From positions 1-9,199 of the forward strand of contig JAAYYH010000019.1 of assembly GCA_012515495.1 (NCBI GenBank): a stretch of 9,199 nucleotides of DNA, read 5' to 3'. The position numbers and the translations under genes were made by a program. The notes below the pieces were generated by a model that worked only from the letters and a program-made list of their open reading frames with translations, ran no database searches and had not been told where the DNA came from. Each line of letters starts with the position of its first letter. Position 1 is the stretch's first letter. Source of the DNA: Coriobacteriaceae bacterium. GTDB taxonomy: Bacteria; Actinomycetota; Coriobacteriia; Coriobacteriales; UBA8131. Below are positions 1 to 5,800 of this stretch, one piece after another.

Positions 1-861
1 GGCGACGGCGATGTACGGAGCAAGCGGGATCCGCTTACCAAAAGCCTTTCTGCCGCTTCTCGCTATTCCCAAGAAAAGGCTTCCCGTTAAACTGGCCAGC
101 ATCACAAGCAGAGCCGGTAGAAGACCCGCGATCCCTGTGACTAACGGTAATGAAAACAAGGCCTTGCTGTCTCCACCGCCAATTACCGAACGATTCATTA
201 CCTTGTTCATAATCAGACAGGTAGACCAAAACACTAATCCGCAAACTATCGATAGTCCGATTGAGAACATTGATGTGAAATCCGCCATTTGCAGAGCTAT
301 GCCACAGAAGATCAAGAAGAACGTGATGCAGTTAGGTATCAATCGTGCCGCCAAATCCGTTAGCACCATCACAATGCAGGCAGCCAATAGAATTGCCAAG
401 ATTACCAATGCAAATACTTCGCAACCCATTCCTACAGCTATCATGACGATAGTCGATCCGCACAGGGCACAGATCACTGCAAGTGTCAGCATCGGAAGAT
501 ACAACACCGAGCTCAATTCATATTGCTGTTTGATCCCTAAAGTCGTGGGAAGTGTGATCAAGGTGATCTGAGTCAGCTCAGATGTAGGTATGTTGCTTTG
601 TTGTGCCAATGAGATGTACGTGCGAGCAGAACCAACCAGCTCACGACTCACTGCCCGCAAGGGTATCGCCCAGTGGATATACTCCAGAAAATGTAATGAT
701 TCCGACGATGTTTGATCTATTGCCAACGATTCCAACCCACGTTTCTCCCAGCGACTCTTCTTTCGATAGCGGTCGCGGAGGATAACTTGAGCCAAAAAGG
801 GAGAAGTACCGGACAGCAGAGCTGATAGTATCGGCGCCAACAATACCTCTACGGTTGCCAT
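1..861 (-). CDS. Type IV prepilin peptidase (A24 aspartic protease family), 3' end cut by window edge
   Basis: The minus strand is open for 287 codons from ATG 861 to the window edge. Seen: TDLAARLIPN at residues 168-177 and IGGGDSKALFSLP from residue 227, followed by RIPLAPYIAVA at 277-287. These match the TDxxxxxIPN, GGGD and (I/F)PxxP(F/Y) signatures of A24 prepilin peptidases, so D169 and D231 are the likely catalytic aspartates. Hydrophobic stretches lie near residues 7-28, 120-145, 148-167, 178-190, 197-218 and 240-267. Such enzymes remove the leader of type IV pilin-like proteins at the membrane. The first ~110 residues are unusual: one membrane segment, then a basic stretch (RDRYRKKSRWEKR), without the paired-cysteine loop domain of PilD/GspO. 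The start is chosen for a GGGGAG ribosome site at 874-869, 7 nt before ATG. An in-frame ATG at 894 is possible. It overlaps the upstream gene by 13 nt, suggesting translational coupling. No pilin or pilus motor gene is in view. Confidence 0.85.
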   Translation of the reverse strand, partial: MATVEVLLAPILSALLSGTSPFLAQVILRDRYRKKSRWEKRGLESLAIDQTSSESLHFLEYIHWAIPLRAVSRELVGSARTYISLAQQSNIPTSELTQITLITLPTTLGIKQQYELSSVLYLPMLTLAVICALCGSTIVMIAVGMGCEVFALVILAILLAACIVMVLTDLAARLIPNCITFFLIFCGIALQMADFTSMFSIGLSIVCGLVFWSTCLIMNKVMNRSVIGGGDSKALFSLPLVTGIAGLLPALLVMLASLTGSLFLGIARSGRKAFGKRIPLAPYIAVA

Positions 862-2540
862 ACAATCACTCCCCGGCCAGCGGATACTTTCCATTTGGCA
901 TAGACGACTGTATCTTCTTTGCAATCGATAAGTGACTGTCTGGGGTTACCCGAACAAGCTGTGGAAAGATACCAACCATCAGTTGATACGCATCTTCGCC
1001 ATTTACCAGGCAGATGATAGGATTCTGGTTGCCAGAAATAGACAGCCTCTATACCTTTAGGGACATCTGACAGATTGATGGTCGATCCATAACGCTTAAC
1101 TTCAGGAATCGGTAGTAGTGATTGAGCCTTGATGACATTCGCTTGCCCGTGCTCCTCGCTGGTATGAAGTTCAACTGCTGTAAATCTCCCATAAGTACCT
1201 TCACCAAACGCGTAGCTGACAGTCAACTCGTTGAAGGCGAAGAGCTTGATATCACCGGAAATGCTCAGCGAAGAGAATTCCTGTGAGTAGTCATTGGCAA
1301 CAGGTGGTCCCAATAGATACCAGATACCATTCCAACCAGGCGTGCACTCACTTCGCGACGCCATGGCTGACGCATGCGTAAATCCAGCAGCGGAGTGGTC
1401 ATAGACAATCCCCCGTGCCACATCACTATCTGTATAGACAAGTACACCATCTACGTAATATTCGACCTTATGGGTTATCGGCTCATCAAAAATTGTGAAC
1501 TGATATGTCTGGCCAAGTTCAACATCGAAGGCATGCCAGCTGTCGTCTTTCAGAAAACCCCGCGGCGCAGTATGCTCCTGGTAATACCATGTCCCCTCTT
1601 GTTCGAGCTTGAGCGACTCCGTCTTACCCGGACCTCCAGAACCAGTCCAATTACCGTACATGACATAAATGGTCCCTATAGGATTTTTAAGATAGATCAG
1701 ACAATCATCCAAGCTGTAGGCAGGATTTCCATTTGTCAATTCCGGACGAGTGCTGGCTTTTGTGAATTGCACATAGGCGGGATCTTGTATCGGCCAGGCG
1801 GTTGGATCAGTGAAGAATTGCGTTTCACTGGTTGTCGAATAAATACAGCCAAAGCCGACGATCAAACGAGACCCATGGAAATCAACCAACATTGATGCGT
1901 CGTATATCCGTCCAGCTTTGTAGGCAGCACTTTCCAGGAACTCACCATCTGATCCTTGGCATCCATTGGTAATCGGCGTGAGCCATGAAGATTCGGGGTA
2001 GATATCACGGGAATTGATTGTTGTGTAAGACGAAGCAGCAACCTGCACTGTCTGTCGCCAATCGATGTCTCCATAGACCATCGAGGCAGCCAAGGGGTAG
2101 TCATCCGATGTGCCATCAACTTTGAAATCATAGGTCAACTGGATAGTCTGGATCCCCCTGATCCGAAAATCCACCTGTCCATTGTTCATGCGCCACCACA
2201 TCTCTCCCCGCCCTGTTCCATAATCATCGAAGTCTGTGACAGTTATGCGCATGTAATATCGAGTGTTGTCAGCTGCTGTACCGTTAAACCGCACCTTAAC
2301 GTTGTTCCTACCGGCATTAGTCTGGGCATGATAGAAAGTGGTTCCATAGGTGTCGACACCCTGGTCTCCCCAGTTGCAGTCCAGACCCCCGTTCGCCTTC
2401 AACCTCCACCCATCTATTGTCAATGGTTGATTGAAATCTGCTGCTAGAGCCTTTTCAGGAATCATCAGGCAAAGAGTCGCGGATGTTACGACAAGCAGCA
2501 AAATCACTGCGCCGATCACTCTTCTCAACGCTATCCGCAT
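849..2540 (-). CDS. Secreted SpaA-like / InlB-repeat surface protein (putative adhesin), no wall anchor
   Basis: A protein of 563 residues. Seen: a Sec signal peptide (basic MRIALRR, hydrophobic core 9-27, cleavage probably after ALA at residue 33); a Trp/Tyr/Asp-rich beta-type N-terminal region (~36-290); a SpaA-like segment (~305-355) with the pattern SLKLEQEGTWYYQE, TAPRGF and TFTI-like QFTIFDEP; then two InlB B-repeat-like units (~356-440, starting KVEYYVDGVLVY, and ~438-551, ending TVVYAKW). Proteins with these modules are usually extracellular adhesins or pilus components. The N-terminal region is not recognised as a named domain. It ends 12 residues after YAKW with ...VIVWQP and shows no LPxTG motif, no C-terminal membrane segment and no basic tail, so it is either released or tethered non-covalently, or has lost its anchor. 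Start ATG 2540 follows AGGGTGG at a 4-nt gap. It overlaps the prepilin peptidase gene downstream. Its leader does not look like a prepilin leader. Confidence 0.8.
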   Translation of the reverse strand: MRIALRRVIGAVILLLVVTSATLCLMIPEKALAADFNQPLTIDGWRLKANGGLDCNWGDQGVDTYGTTFYHAQTNAGRNNVKVRFNGTAADNTRYYMRITVTDFDDYGTGRGEMWWRMNNGQVDFRIRGIQTIQLTYDFKVDGTSDDYPLAASMVYGDIDWRQTVQVAASSYTTINSRDIYPESSWLTPITNGCQGSDGEFLESAAYKAGRIYDASMLVDFHGSRLIVGFGCIYSTTSETQFFTDPTAWPIQDPAYVQFTKASTRPELTNGNPAYSLDDCLIYLKNPIGTIYVMYGNWTGSGGPGKTESLKLEQEGTWYYQEHTAPRGFLKDDSWHAFDVELGQTYQFTIFDEPITHKVEYYVDGVLVYTDSDVARGIVYDHSAAGFTHASAMASRSECTPGWNGIWYLLGPPVANDYSQEFSSLSISGDIKLFAFNELTVSYAFGEGTYGRFTAVELHTSEEHGQANVIKAQSLLPIPEVKRYGSTINLSDVPKGIEAVYFWQPESYHLPGKWRRCVSTDGWYLSTACSGNPRQSLIDCKEDTVVYAKWKVSAGRGVIVWQP

Positions 2541-2693
2541 CGTTCCACCCTGCCCTTTGATAGCCCACTGTTGTTCTTGGGTAGCGTAGCCTTCAAGCCT
2601 TTAGTGGGTTAGAAGAGCTCCTTGCAACGATTTGTATTAAATCTGAAATGACTTCTAAATCAACTGGAAGAAAAGGCCAAGATGCCAATAGGT

Positions 2694-2699
2694 TATACT
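2694..2699 (+). promoter_or_regulatory. Possible -10 box for the EFR1 gene in the divergent intergenic region
   Basis: TATACT on the plus strand lies 67 nt before the ATG at 2767. The opposite strand of the same site reads TATAAC, so it could serve either direction. No good -35 hexamer sits 16-18 nt upstream on either strand. The 226-bp region 2541-2766 between the divergent adhesin and EFR1 genes contains this site and the palindrome next to it; I see no gene there. Another AT-rich stretch, TATTAA at 2635-2640, is a weaker candidate. Confidence 0.35.
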
Positions 2700-2700
2700 G

Positions 2701-2734
2701 TGCGCAAACACGGTATCTCAGGCGTCTTTGCGCA
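2701..2734. repeat. 34-bp interrupted palindrome (TGCGCAAA ... TTTGCGCA)
   Basis: Seen: TGCGCAAA at 2701-2708 is the exact reverse complement of TTTGCGCA at 2727-2734. One C/C mismatch inside, ACG (2710-2712) pairs with CGT (2723-2725), leaving a 10-nt loop. It sits directly after a TATACT box and 32 nt before the EFR1 start, in a divergent intergenic region. There is no T-run on either side, so it is not a terminator. It could be a two-half-site operator for a dimeric or tetrameric regulator, or a hairpin in the 5' leader. The function is inference. Confidence 0.6.
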
Positions 2735-2766
2735 ACACTGAACCGATTGGCAGGTGATGGTTGTTC

Positions 2767-3753
2767 ATGCGGATTAAGCTGGCATATCATTCTGGCACGG
2801 GTGGTGCCGAACGGATCGCTTTATGTTTTGCACACGAGTTCGCAGGTAAAGAGCACGATGTTGACATCGAGCGTATCCGCAGAGCAAAAGACGTACCTGT
2901 TCCGCTCACTGGATTCGATATGCTGATGGTAGTCAGTGTTGTGCACGACTTCAATATCCCACATCAAATGATGCTTTGGCTGCAAAGCCTGAATATCCCT
3001 CTAGGATTGCCCGTTGCCTTTATCTCTGTCTCAGCTGGCGGAGCGGCGATTACGAACCGAGCAGTCAGGCGCAGCGCTATCAAGCTCTTGAAAACAAAAG
3101 GTGCCGATGTCTTCTTCGAGGATATGTTCCCAATGCCCTGTAACTACTTCTTTCGTATCAAGCAGCCAGTCGATGCCATGGAAATGGAAGCTTATCCTTT
3201 AATGGCAAGAAAGCGTTTTGGCCAGATAATGGCAAACGAAAGAAAGCGCCTCAAGGTACCGTTGATCGACCGACTGATCACCTGGAGCTGTCGAAACGCT
3301 TGGAAAAGAGGTGCGGCTTTTGGCCAGGCGATCACCGTTTCCGATGCCTGTACAGCTTGCGGGGTCTGTGTGATGAACTGTCCTTCTGGAAACATCAAAT
3401 TGGCGCCGATTCTTAATGAGGACAATGTGTCGAACCTTATTGACAGCGATAAGAACGCACAAATAGCCTCAGCCGAATGTCCTTTTACTGAGCCCGAGCC
3501 TGAGCCTGTACTAAGGCCAGTTTTCTCGGACAAATGCGCAATTTGTCTGAACTGTTTCTATGTCTGCGAGCAAGCCGCATTACACCCAAGGCGAGAGAAA
3601 GTCGCTGTTTTGAAAGAGGGATTCGATCTGGAAAAGATTGCCAGCAGAAAGGCAACTGACGATGAATGGCGATCCCTTGAATCATTTACTGGAGGATGGC
3701 TATACAGTGACATCAGATCATATCTGATAGAAGCCCGCGAACTCAGGAACTAG
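2767..3753 (+). CDS. EFR1-family flavodoxin / 2x[4Fe-4S] ferredoxin fusion protein
   Basis: A cytoplasmic protein of 328 residues. The N-terminal part resembles a flavodoxin: the FMN phosphate loop is YHSGTGGAERIA (residues 7-18), where most relatives have SGTGN. The C-terminal part carries two ferredoxin motifs, C195-C198-C201-C205-P206 and C257-C260-C263-C267, separated by an acidic EPEPEPV linker and an extra Cys-Pro (C238). This order matches the EFR1 family of anaerobes, in which an FMN domain and two iron-sulfur clusters probably transfer electrons; the partner is not known. The second motif lacks the usual proline after its fourth Cys (it reads CEQ). Start: ATG 2767 is preferred because AGGTGATGG (2752-2760) is well spaced for it. 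TTG 2761 is possible but too close, and an in-frame TGA at 2755 excludes anything earlier. It is transcribed divergently from the adhesin gene and stands alone. No clear terminator follows. Confidence 0.85.
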   Translation: MRIKLAYHSGTGGAERIALCFAHEFAGKEHDVDIERIRRAKDVPVPLTGFDMLMVVSVVHDFNIPHQMMLWLQSLNIPLGLPVAFISVSAGGAAITNRAVRRSAIKLLKTKGADVFFEDMFPMPCNYFFRIKQPVDAMEMEAYPLMARKRFGQIMANERKRLKVPLIDRLITWSCRNAWKRGAAFGQAITVSDACTACGVCVMNCPSGNIKLAPILNEDNVSNLIDSDKNAQIASAECPFTEPEPEPVLRPVFSDKCAICLNCFYVCEQAALHPRREKVAVLKEGFDLEKIASRKATDDEWRSLESFTGGWLYSDIRSYLIEARELRN

Positions 3754-3954
3754 CTGGTAGCCGATTAATCGAAACACCGCCGTTGGGCCACTAGCCTGAT
3801 TGGATGCGATTTCAGGTAAGTTGGTTTTTACGTTTGAGCTTCGAGTCTGGAGATGAGCTTTGCTGCTTCGCGATTATTGATCCTCCCAGTGCAAAAAAGC
3901 AGGTAGTGCGAAGATTGGGGATCCTTTGGACAAGCTATAGTAATGCACTTGTAC

Positions 3955-3990
3955 CTGACAATAGTGTACTAGTACAATATGTAGTATGAT
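3955..3990 (+). promoter_or_regulatory. Promoter-like segment with 12-bp palindrome, no gene behind it
   Basis: CTGACA (3955-3960, one mismatch to TTGACA) is followed after 17 nt by TATGTA (3978-3983), with TATGAT at 3985-3990 as an alternative. The perfect palindrome TGTACTAGTACA (3965-3976) lies in the spacer, as expected for a repressor site of the kind used by some GntR-type regulators. Downstream on the plus strand there is no gene before the convergent rplS terminator. It may be an orphan promoter left by a deleted gene, or drive a short RNA. Confidence 0.3.
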
Positions 3991-4014
3991 ATTTATGCTA
4001 GTATGTTTAGCAAT

Positions 4015-4075
4015 TTCGCATTACCTGCAATATTGCTCCCAAAGACAGGATTTCTGCCTCAATCTTCGCATTACC
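4015..4075. repeat. 11-bp direct repeat TTCGCATTACC, two copies 50 bp apart
   Basis: TTCGCATTACC occurs at 4015-4025 and 4065-4075, each preceded by CAAT (directly, or with one extra C) and followed within about 16 nt by GCAATA. The first copy is followed by the palindrome GCAATATTGC. This looks like a partial duplication of a ~50-bp unit in the gene-poor interval. Confidence 0.5.
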
Positions 4076-4122
4076 AGAAAATCTATGCAATAGCGAAACC
4101 GAGTGAACGCGACAGCGAGAAC

Positions 4123-4149
4123 AAAAAAGATGCCGCTCTAGGCGGCATC
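4123..4149 (-). terminator. Rho-independent terminator of rplS
   Basis: On the minus strand the RNA reads GATGCCGC, a 5-nt loop, GCGGCATC, then six U. Plus-strand arms are 4129-4136 and 4142-4149, and the A-run is 4123-4128. The stem is 8 perfect pairs, GC-rich, starting 22 nt after the rplS stop codon. On the plus strand only scattered T follow, so termination there would be weak. Confidence 0.9.
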
Positions 4150-4171
4150 CTTGTCTCTCTCTGGTGACAGC

Positions 4172-4516
4172 TTAAAAACCCTTTTCACGAATACGGGCTG
4201 CTTTGCCAATCTTATTACGCAGAAAGTAGAGCTTAGCTCTGCGCACTGCTCCGTGACGAACTACCTCGATCTTATCGATCTTTGGGGAGTGTACAGGGAA
4301 CGTTCTCTCTACCCCTACGGAGAAAGAGATCTTGCGTACCGTAAAGGTCTCGCGGTTGCCTGCGCCATGACGACGGATAACATCGCCTTGGTAAACCTGG
4401 ATACGCTCACGATTACCTTCGGTGATACGATAGTGAACCTTAACGTTATCACCCACGAAGAACTCGGGGATATCCTCTTTGATTTGCTGCTGCTCAAGAG
4501 CGCGAATGATGTCCAT
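4172..4516 (-). CDS. rplS: 50S ribosomal protein L19
   Basis: A complete L19 of 114 residues. Typical family blocks are visible: MDIIRALEQ at the N-terminus, FFVGDNVKVHYRITEG (19-34), the strongly conserved ETFTVRKISFSVGVERTFP (56-74), then HSPKIDKIEVVRHGAVRRAKLYFLR (76-100). L19 lies at the 30S-50S interface and helps form an intersubunit bridge. Start ATG 4516 follows AGAGGAAAG with good spacing. In many bacteria rplS sits with rpsP, rimM, trmD and often lepB. Here none of these is adjacent: it has its own promoter, leader and terminator and forms a single-gene unit between the azlD end and the gene-poor interval. Confidence 0.97.
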   Translation of the reverse strand: MDIIRALEQQQIKEDIPEFFVGDNVKVHYRITEGNRERIQVYQGDVIRRHGAGNRETFTVRKISFSVGVERTFPVHSPKIDKIEVVRHGAVRRAKLYFLRNKIGKAARIREKGF

Positions 4517-4570
4517 TGTTGTGCTTTCCTCTTCTGGTTTCGATGCGGGACGCCTGCTTCCAGGTGCTCT

Positions 4571-4588
4571 GCGCCGCTCAAAAGGCGC
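4571..4588 (-). promoter_or_regulatory. Hairpin in the rplS 5' leader
   Basis: In the rplS leader, minus-strand GCGCC (4588-4584) pairs with GGCGC (4575-4571) around an 8-nt loop. It lies just after the expected transcription start and about 55 nt before the ATG. Ribosomal protein genes often carry structured leaders for autogenous control; an L19 leader RNA is known in Bacillota. The resemblance here is only positional, and no match to that motif can be claimed. Confidence 0.35.
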
Positions 4589-4596
4589 GACTTGTT

Positions 4597-4626
4597 AGTA
4601 TAGTGCAAAGCTGTAGTTCCGTGCAA
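4597..4626 (-). promoter_or_regulatory. rplS: Sigma-70-type promoter of rplS
   Basis: Minus strand: TTGCAC (4626-4621), an 18-nt spacer, TATACT (4602-4597). Transcription would begin near 4590, giving a leader of about 75 nt. Just upstream is an AT-rich stretch with two GATTGAT copies (within 4627-4645), possibly an UP-like element. The rest of the gap to azlD (4646-4743) shows no gene and no clear terminator for the upstream operon; its only repeat is GGACAA at 4667 and 4681. Confidence 0.7.
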
Positions 4627-4743
4627 CATCAATCGATTAATCAATCAGCCAAAACACGATTCCCAGGACAACCTTACTAGGGACAATTTCTCATACCCCT
4701 TCCTCGGATCCTAGCACCATCCCCTAGCGCAACGAGCACCACT

Positions 4744-5091
4744 TTACATACCTATATGCAGAACCGCGATAGCCCATTGCAGAAAAGCGAATGTTGCTAC
4801 TCCCACCACGATACAGAGGGCCATCGACTTGGTCTTGAGCGCAACCACGACCACTGGAACCAGTGCAATAAAGGGTAGTGCTGCGGGTAGAAGTCCGGCC
4901 AAGAGCACCTCGGGAGTGAATAGATCATTGGCCACTAACGCCGCAAAGGCGGCAACAGGGATGTACTCCAGCGAACTCATCACAGATGCGGGTAACTCGC
5001 GGTTAGCGAAGAGCGCTACCGGCAGGATGCGAGAGAGAAGCGTACAGAGCGCGGTTAGCGAAAGGATAATCCAGAAGTCTATCCAAGGCAT
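4744..5091 (-). CDS. azlD: Branched-chain amino-acid transport protein AzlD
   Basis: A small membrane protein of 115 residues with four hydrophobic segments (about 5-25, 40-60, 63-83 and 90-112). The segment SRILPVALFANRELPASVMSSLEYIPVAAFAALVAND (20-56) has the layout typical of AzlD: an (R)xxP in the first helix and a conserved LxYxPVAxxAAL-like second helix. AzlD is the small partner of AzlC; the pair is associated with export of branched-chain amino acids (and azaleucine resistance in Bacillus). Its ATG overlaps the azlC stop by one base (TGATG), so translation is probably coupled. It is the last gene of the four-gene operon. No obvious terminator follows before the rplS promoter. Confidence 0.9.
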   Translation of the reverse strand: MPWIDFWIILSLTALCTLLSRILPVALFANRELPASVMSSLEYIPVAAFAALVANDLFTPEVLLAGLLPAALPFIALVPVVVVALKTKSMALCIVVGVATFAFLQWAIAVLHIGM

Positions 5092-5798
5092 CAGAAATCA
5101 CCAGATTCCGATGCGTTACCTTCACCTTGGAACCTGGTACGTGAGATTGATCCAACAATGATGCCAGCCACTGCGCCGACGATAATCGATATATTCGATA
5201 AGTCGCAAAAGTTGCAGATCGCTACCACCACGGCAGCGGCGGTAGCAGCCAACACAAAGTCTCCTCTTCCTTTCTGCATCAAGAGCAGACACGTGAAGAT
5301 CGCTGTGATTGCAAAGGCGGCAATACCAGTATCGATGTTCACCATACTACCTATTAGCGCCCCAATGATATTTGACACTATCCAGGCTAACTGAGACCAG
5401 CAATTGACAGCAAACGACAGGTGAGTTGTCCAACTACCCTGTTGGAAGCGGGCGATGTTGACACCGAAGGATTCATCGGTGACGTTAACTGCGGCGATGA
5501 TCGCTGATAGGCGTCGTGAACGTTTGAGGTATTGCAACAAAGAAGACGCATAGAGCAGTTGACGCAAGTTGACCATCGCCACCGCCGCAACGATACTCAG
5601 TGGATTTAGTCCTGAAAGCCAAAGCGACGCAATCATATACTGGCCGCTCCCTGAGTACAGGATCAGCGAGAGTAAGGCTACCTGCAGCACTGACATGCCA
5701 GCAGCATTGCTTAAGATGCCGCAAGGTAAGCCAAGCGCAATATAGCCGATAATGATAGGAAAAGCTGCCTTGAGACTTCGCTCCAGGAATCGTCGCAC
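5091..5798 (-). CDS. azlC: Branched-chain amino-acid permease AzlC, large subunit
   Basis: From GTG 5798 this is a 235-residue polytopic membrane protein. Family features: a short N-terminal arm (RRFLERSLKAAFPI), IGYIALGLPCGILSNAAGMS, the SLILYSGSGQYMIASLW block (helix with S-G-x-x-Q), the NLRQLLYASSL block and VNVTDESFGV. It pairs with AzlD to form an exporter of branched-chain amino acids; the substrate here is inferred from the family. Start choice: CAGGAG (5810-5805) sits 6 nt before GTG 5798, which also lies 2 nt after the dgt stop. An in-frame GTG at 5822 would give 243 residues and a 22-nt overlap with dgt, but has a poorer ribosome site. The stop overlaps the azlD start, so the two are almost certainly co-translated. 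Confidence 0.92.
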   Translation of the reverse strand: MRRFLERSLKAAFPIIIGYIALGLPCGILSNAAGMSVLQVALLSLILYSGSGQYMIASLWLSGLNPLSIVAAVAMVNLRQLLYASSLLQYLKRSRRLSAIIAAVNVTDESFGVNIARFQQGSWTTHLSFAVNCWSQLAWIVSNIIGALIGSMVNIDTGIAAFAITAIFTCLLLMQKGRGDFVLAATAAAVVVAICNFCDLSNISIIVGAVAGIIVGSISRTRFQGEGNASESGDF

Positions 5799-5800
5799 AA

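Larger units (their letters stand above)
3754..4122. other. Gene-poor interval between EFR1 gene and rplS terminator
   Basis: No reading frame here has a convincing start, ribosome site and protein-like composition. What it holds: a palindrome CGATTAATCG at 3762-3771, TGTACTAGTACA at 3965-3976, GCAATATTGC at 4027-4036, a direct repeat of TTCGCATTACC, and two TAGTATG copies (3982-3988, 3999-4005). A minus-strand frame ending at the TAA at 3829-3831 reads INNREAAKLISRLEAQT at its end, which looks like a protein C-terminus but has no proper start. This could be the relic of a lost regulator gene; that is speculation. Confidence 0.4.

Noticed and set aside
11..571. Plus-strand open frame of 186 codons
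   Set aside because: It lies opposite the prepilin peptidase; its composition (many Thr, Ile, Pro, Lys with no domain pattern) is what the antisense of a membrane protein gives, and it lacks a ribosome site.
641..865. Minus-strand frame of 74 codons starting at 865
   Set aside because: Overlaps the prepilin peptidase start in another frame; the peptidase frame has the family motifs and the better ribosome site.
1374..1895. Plus-strand open frame of 173 codons
   Set aside because: Antisense to the secreted protein, no recognisable domain, no ribosome site.
2439..2540. Secreted protein leader as a substrate of the neighbouring prepilin peptidase
   Set aside because: A glycine precedes the hydrophobic core (VIG/AVILLL), but there is no Glu at +5 and an ALA signal peptidase I site follows the core, so it is a normal Sec signal peptide.
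2593..2790. Minus-strand frame of 65 codons in the divergent intergenic region
   Set aside because: Begins inside the EFR1 gene and crosses the palindrome; no protein-like pattern.
3804..3989. Plus-strand frame of 61 codons
   Set aside because: No ribosome site or recognisable motif, and it runs into the palindrome/promoter-like segment; treated as non-coding.
4009..4095. CRISPR-like array
   Set aside because: Only two short copies, and no cas genes in view.
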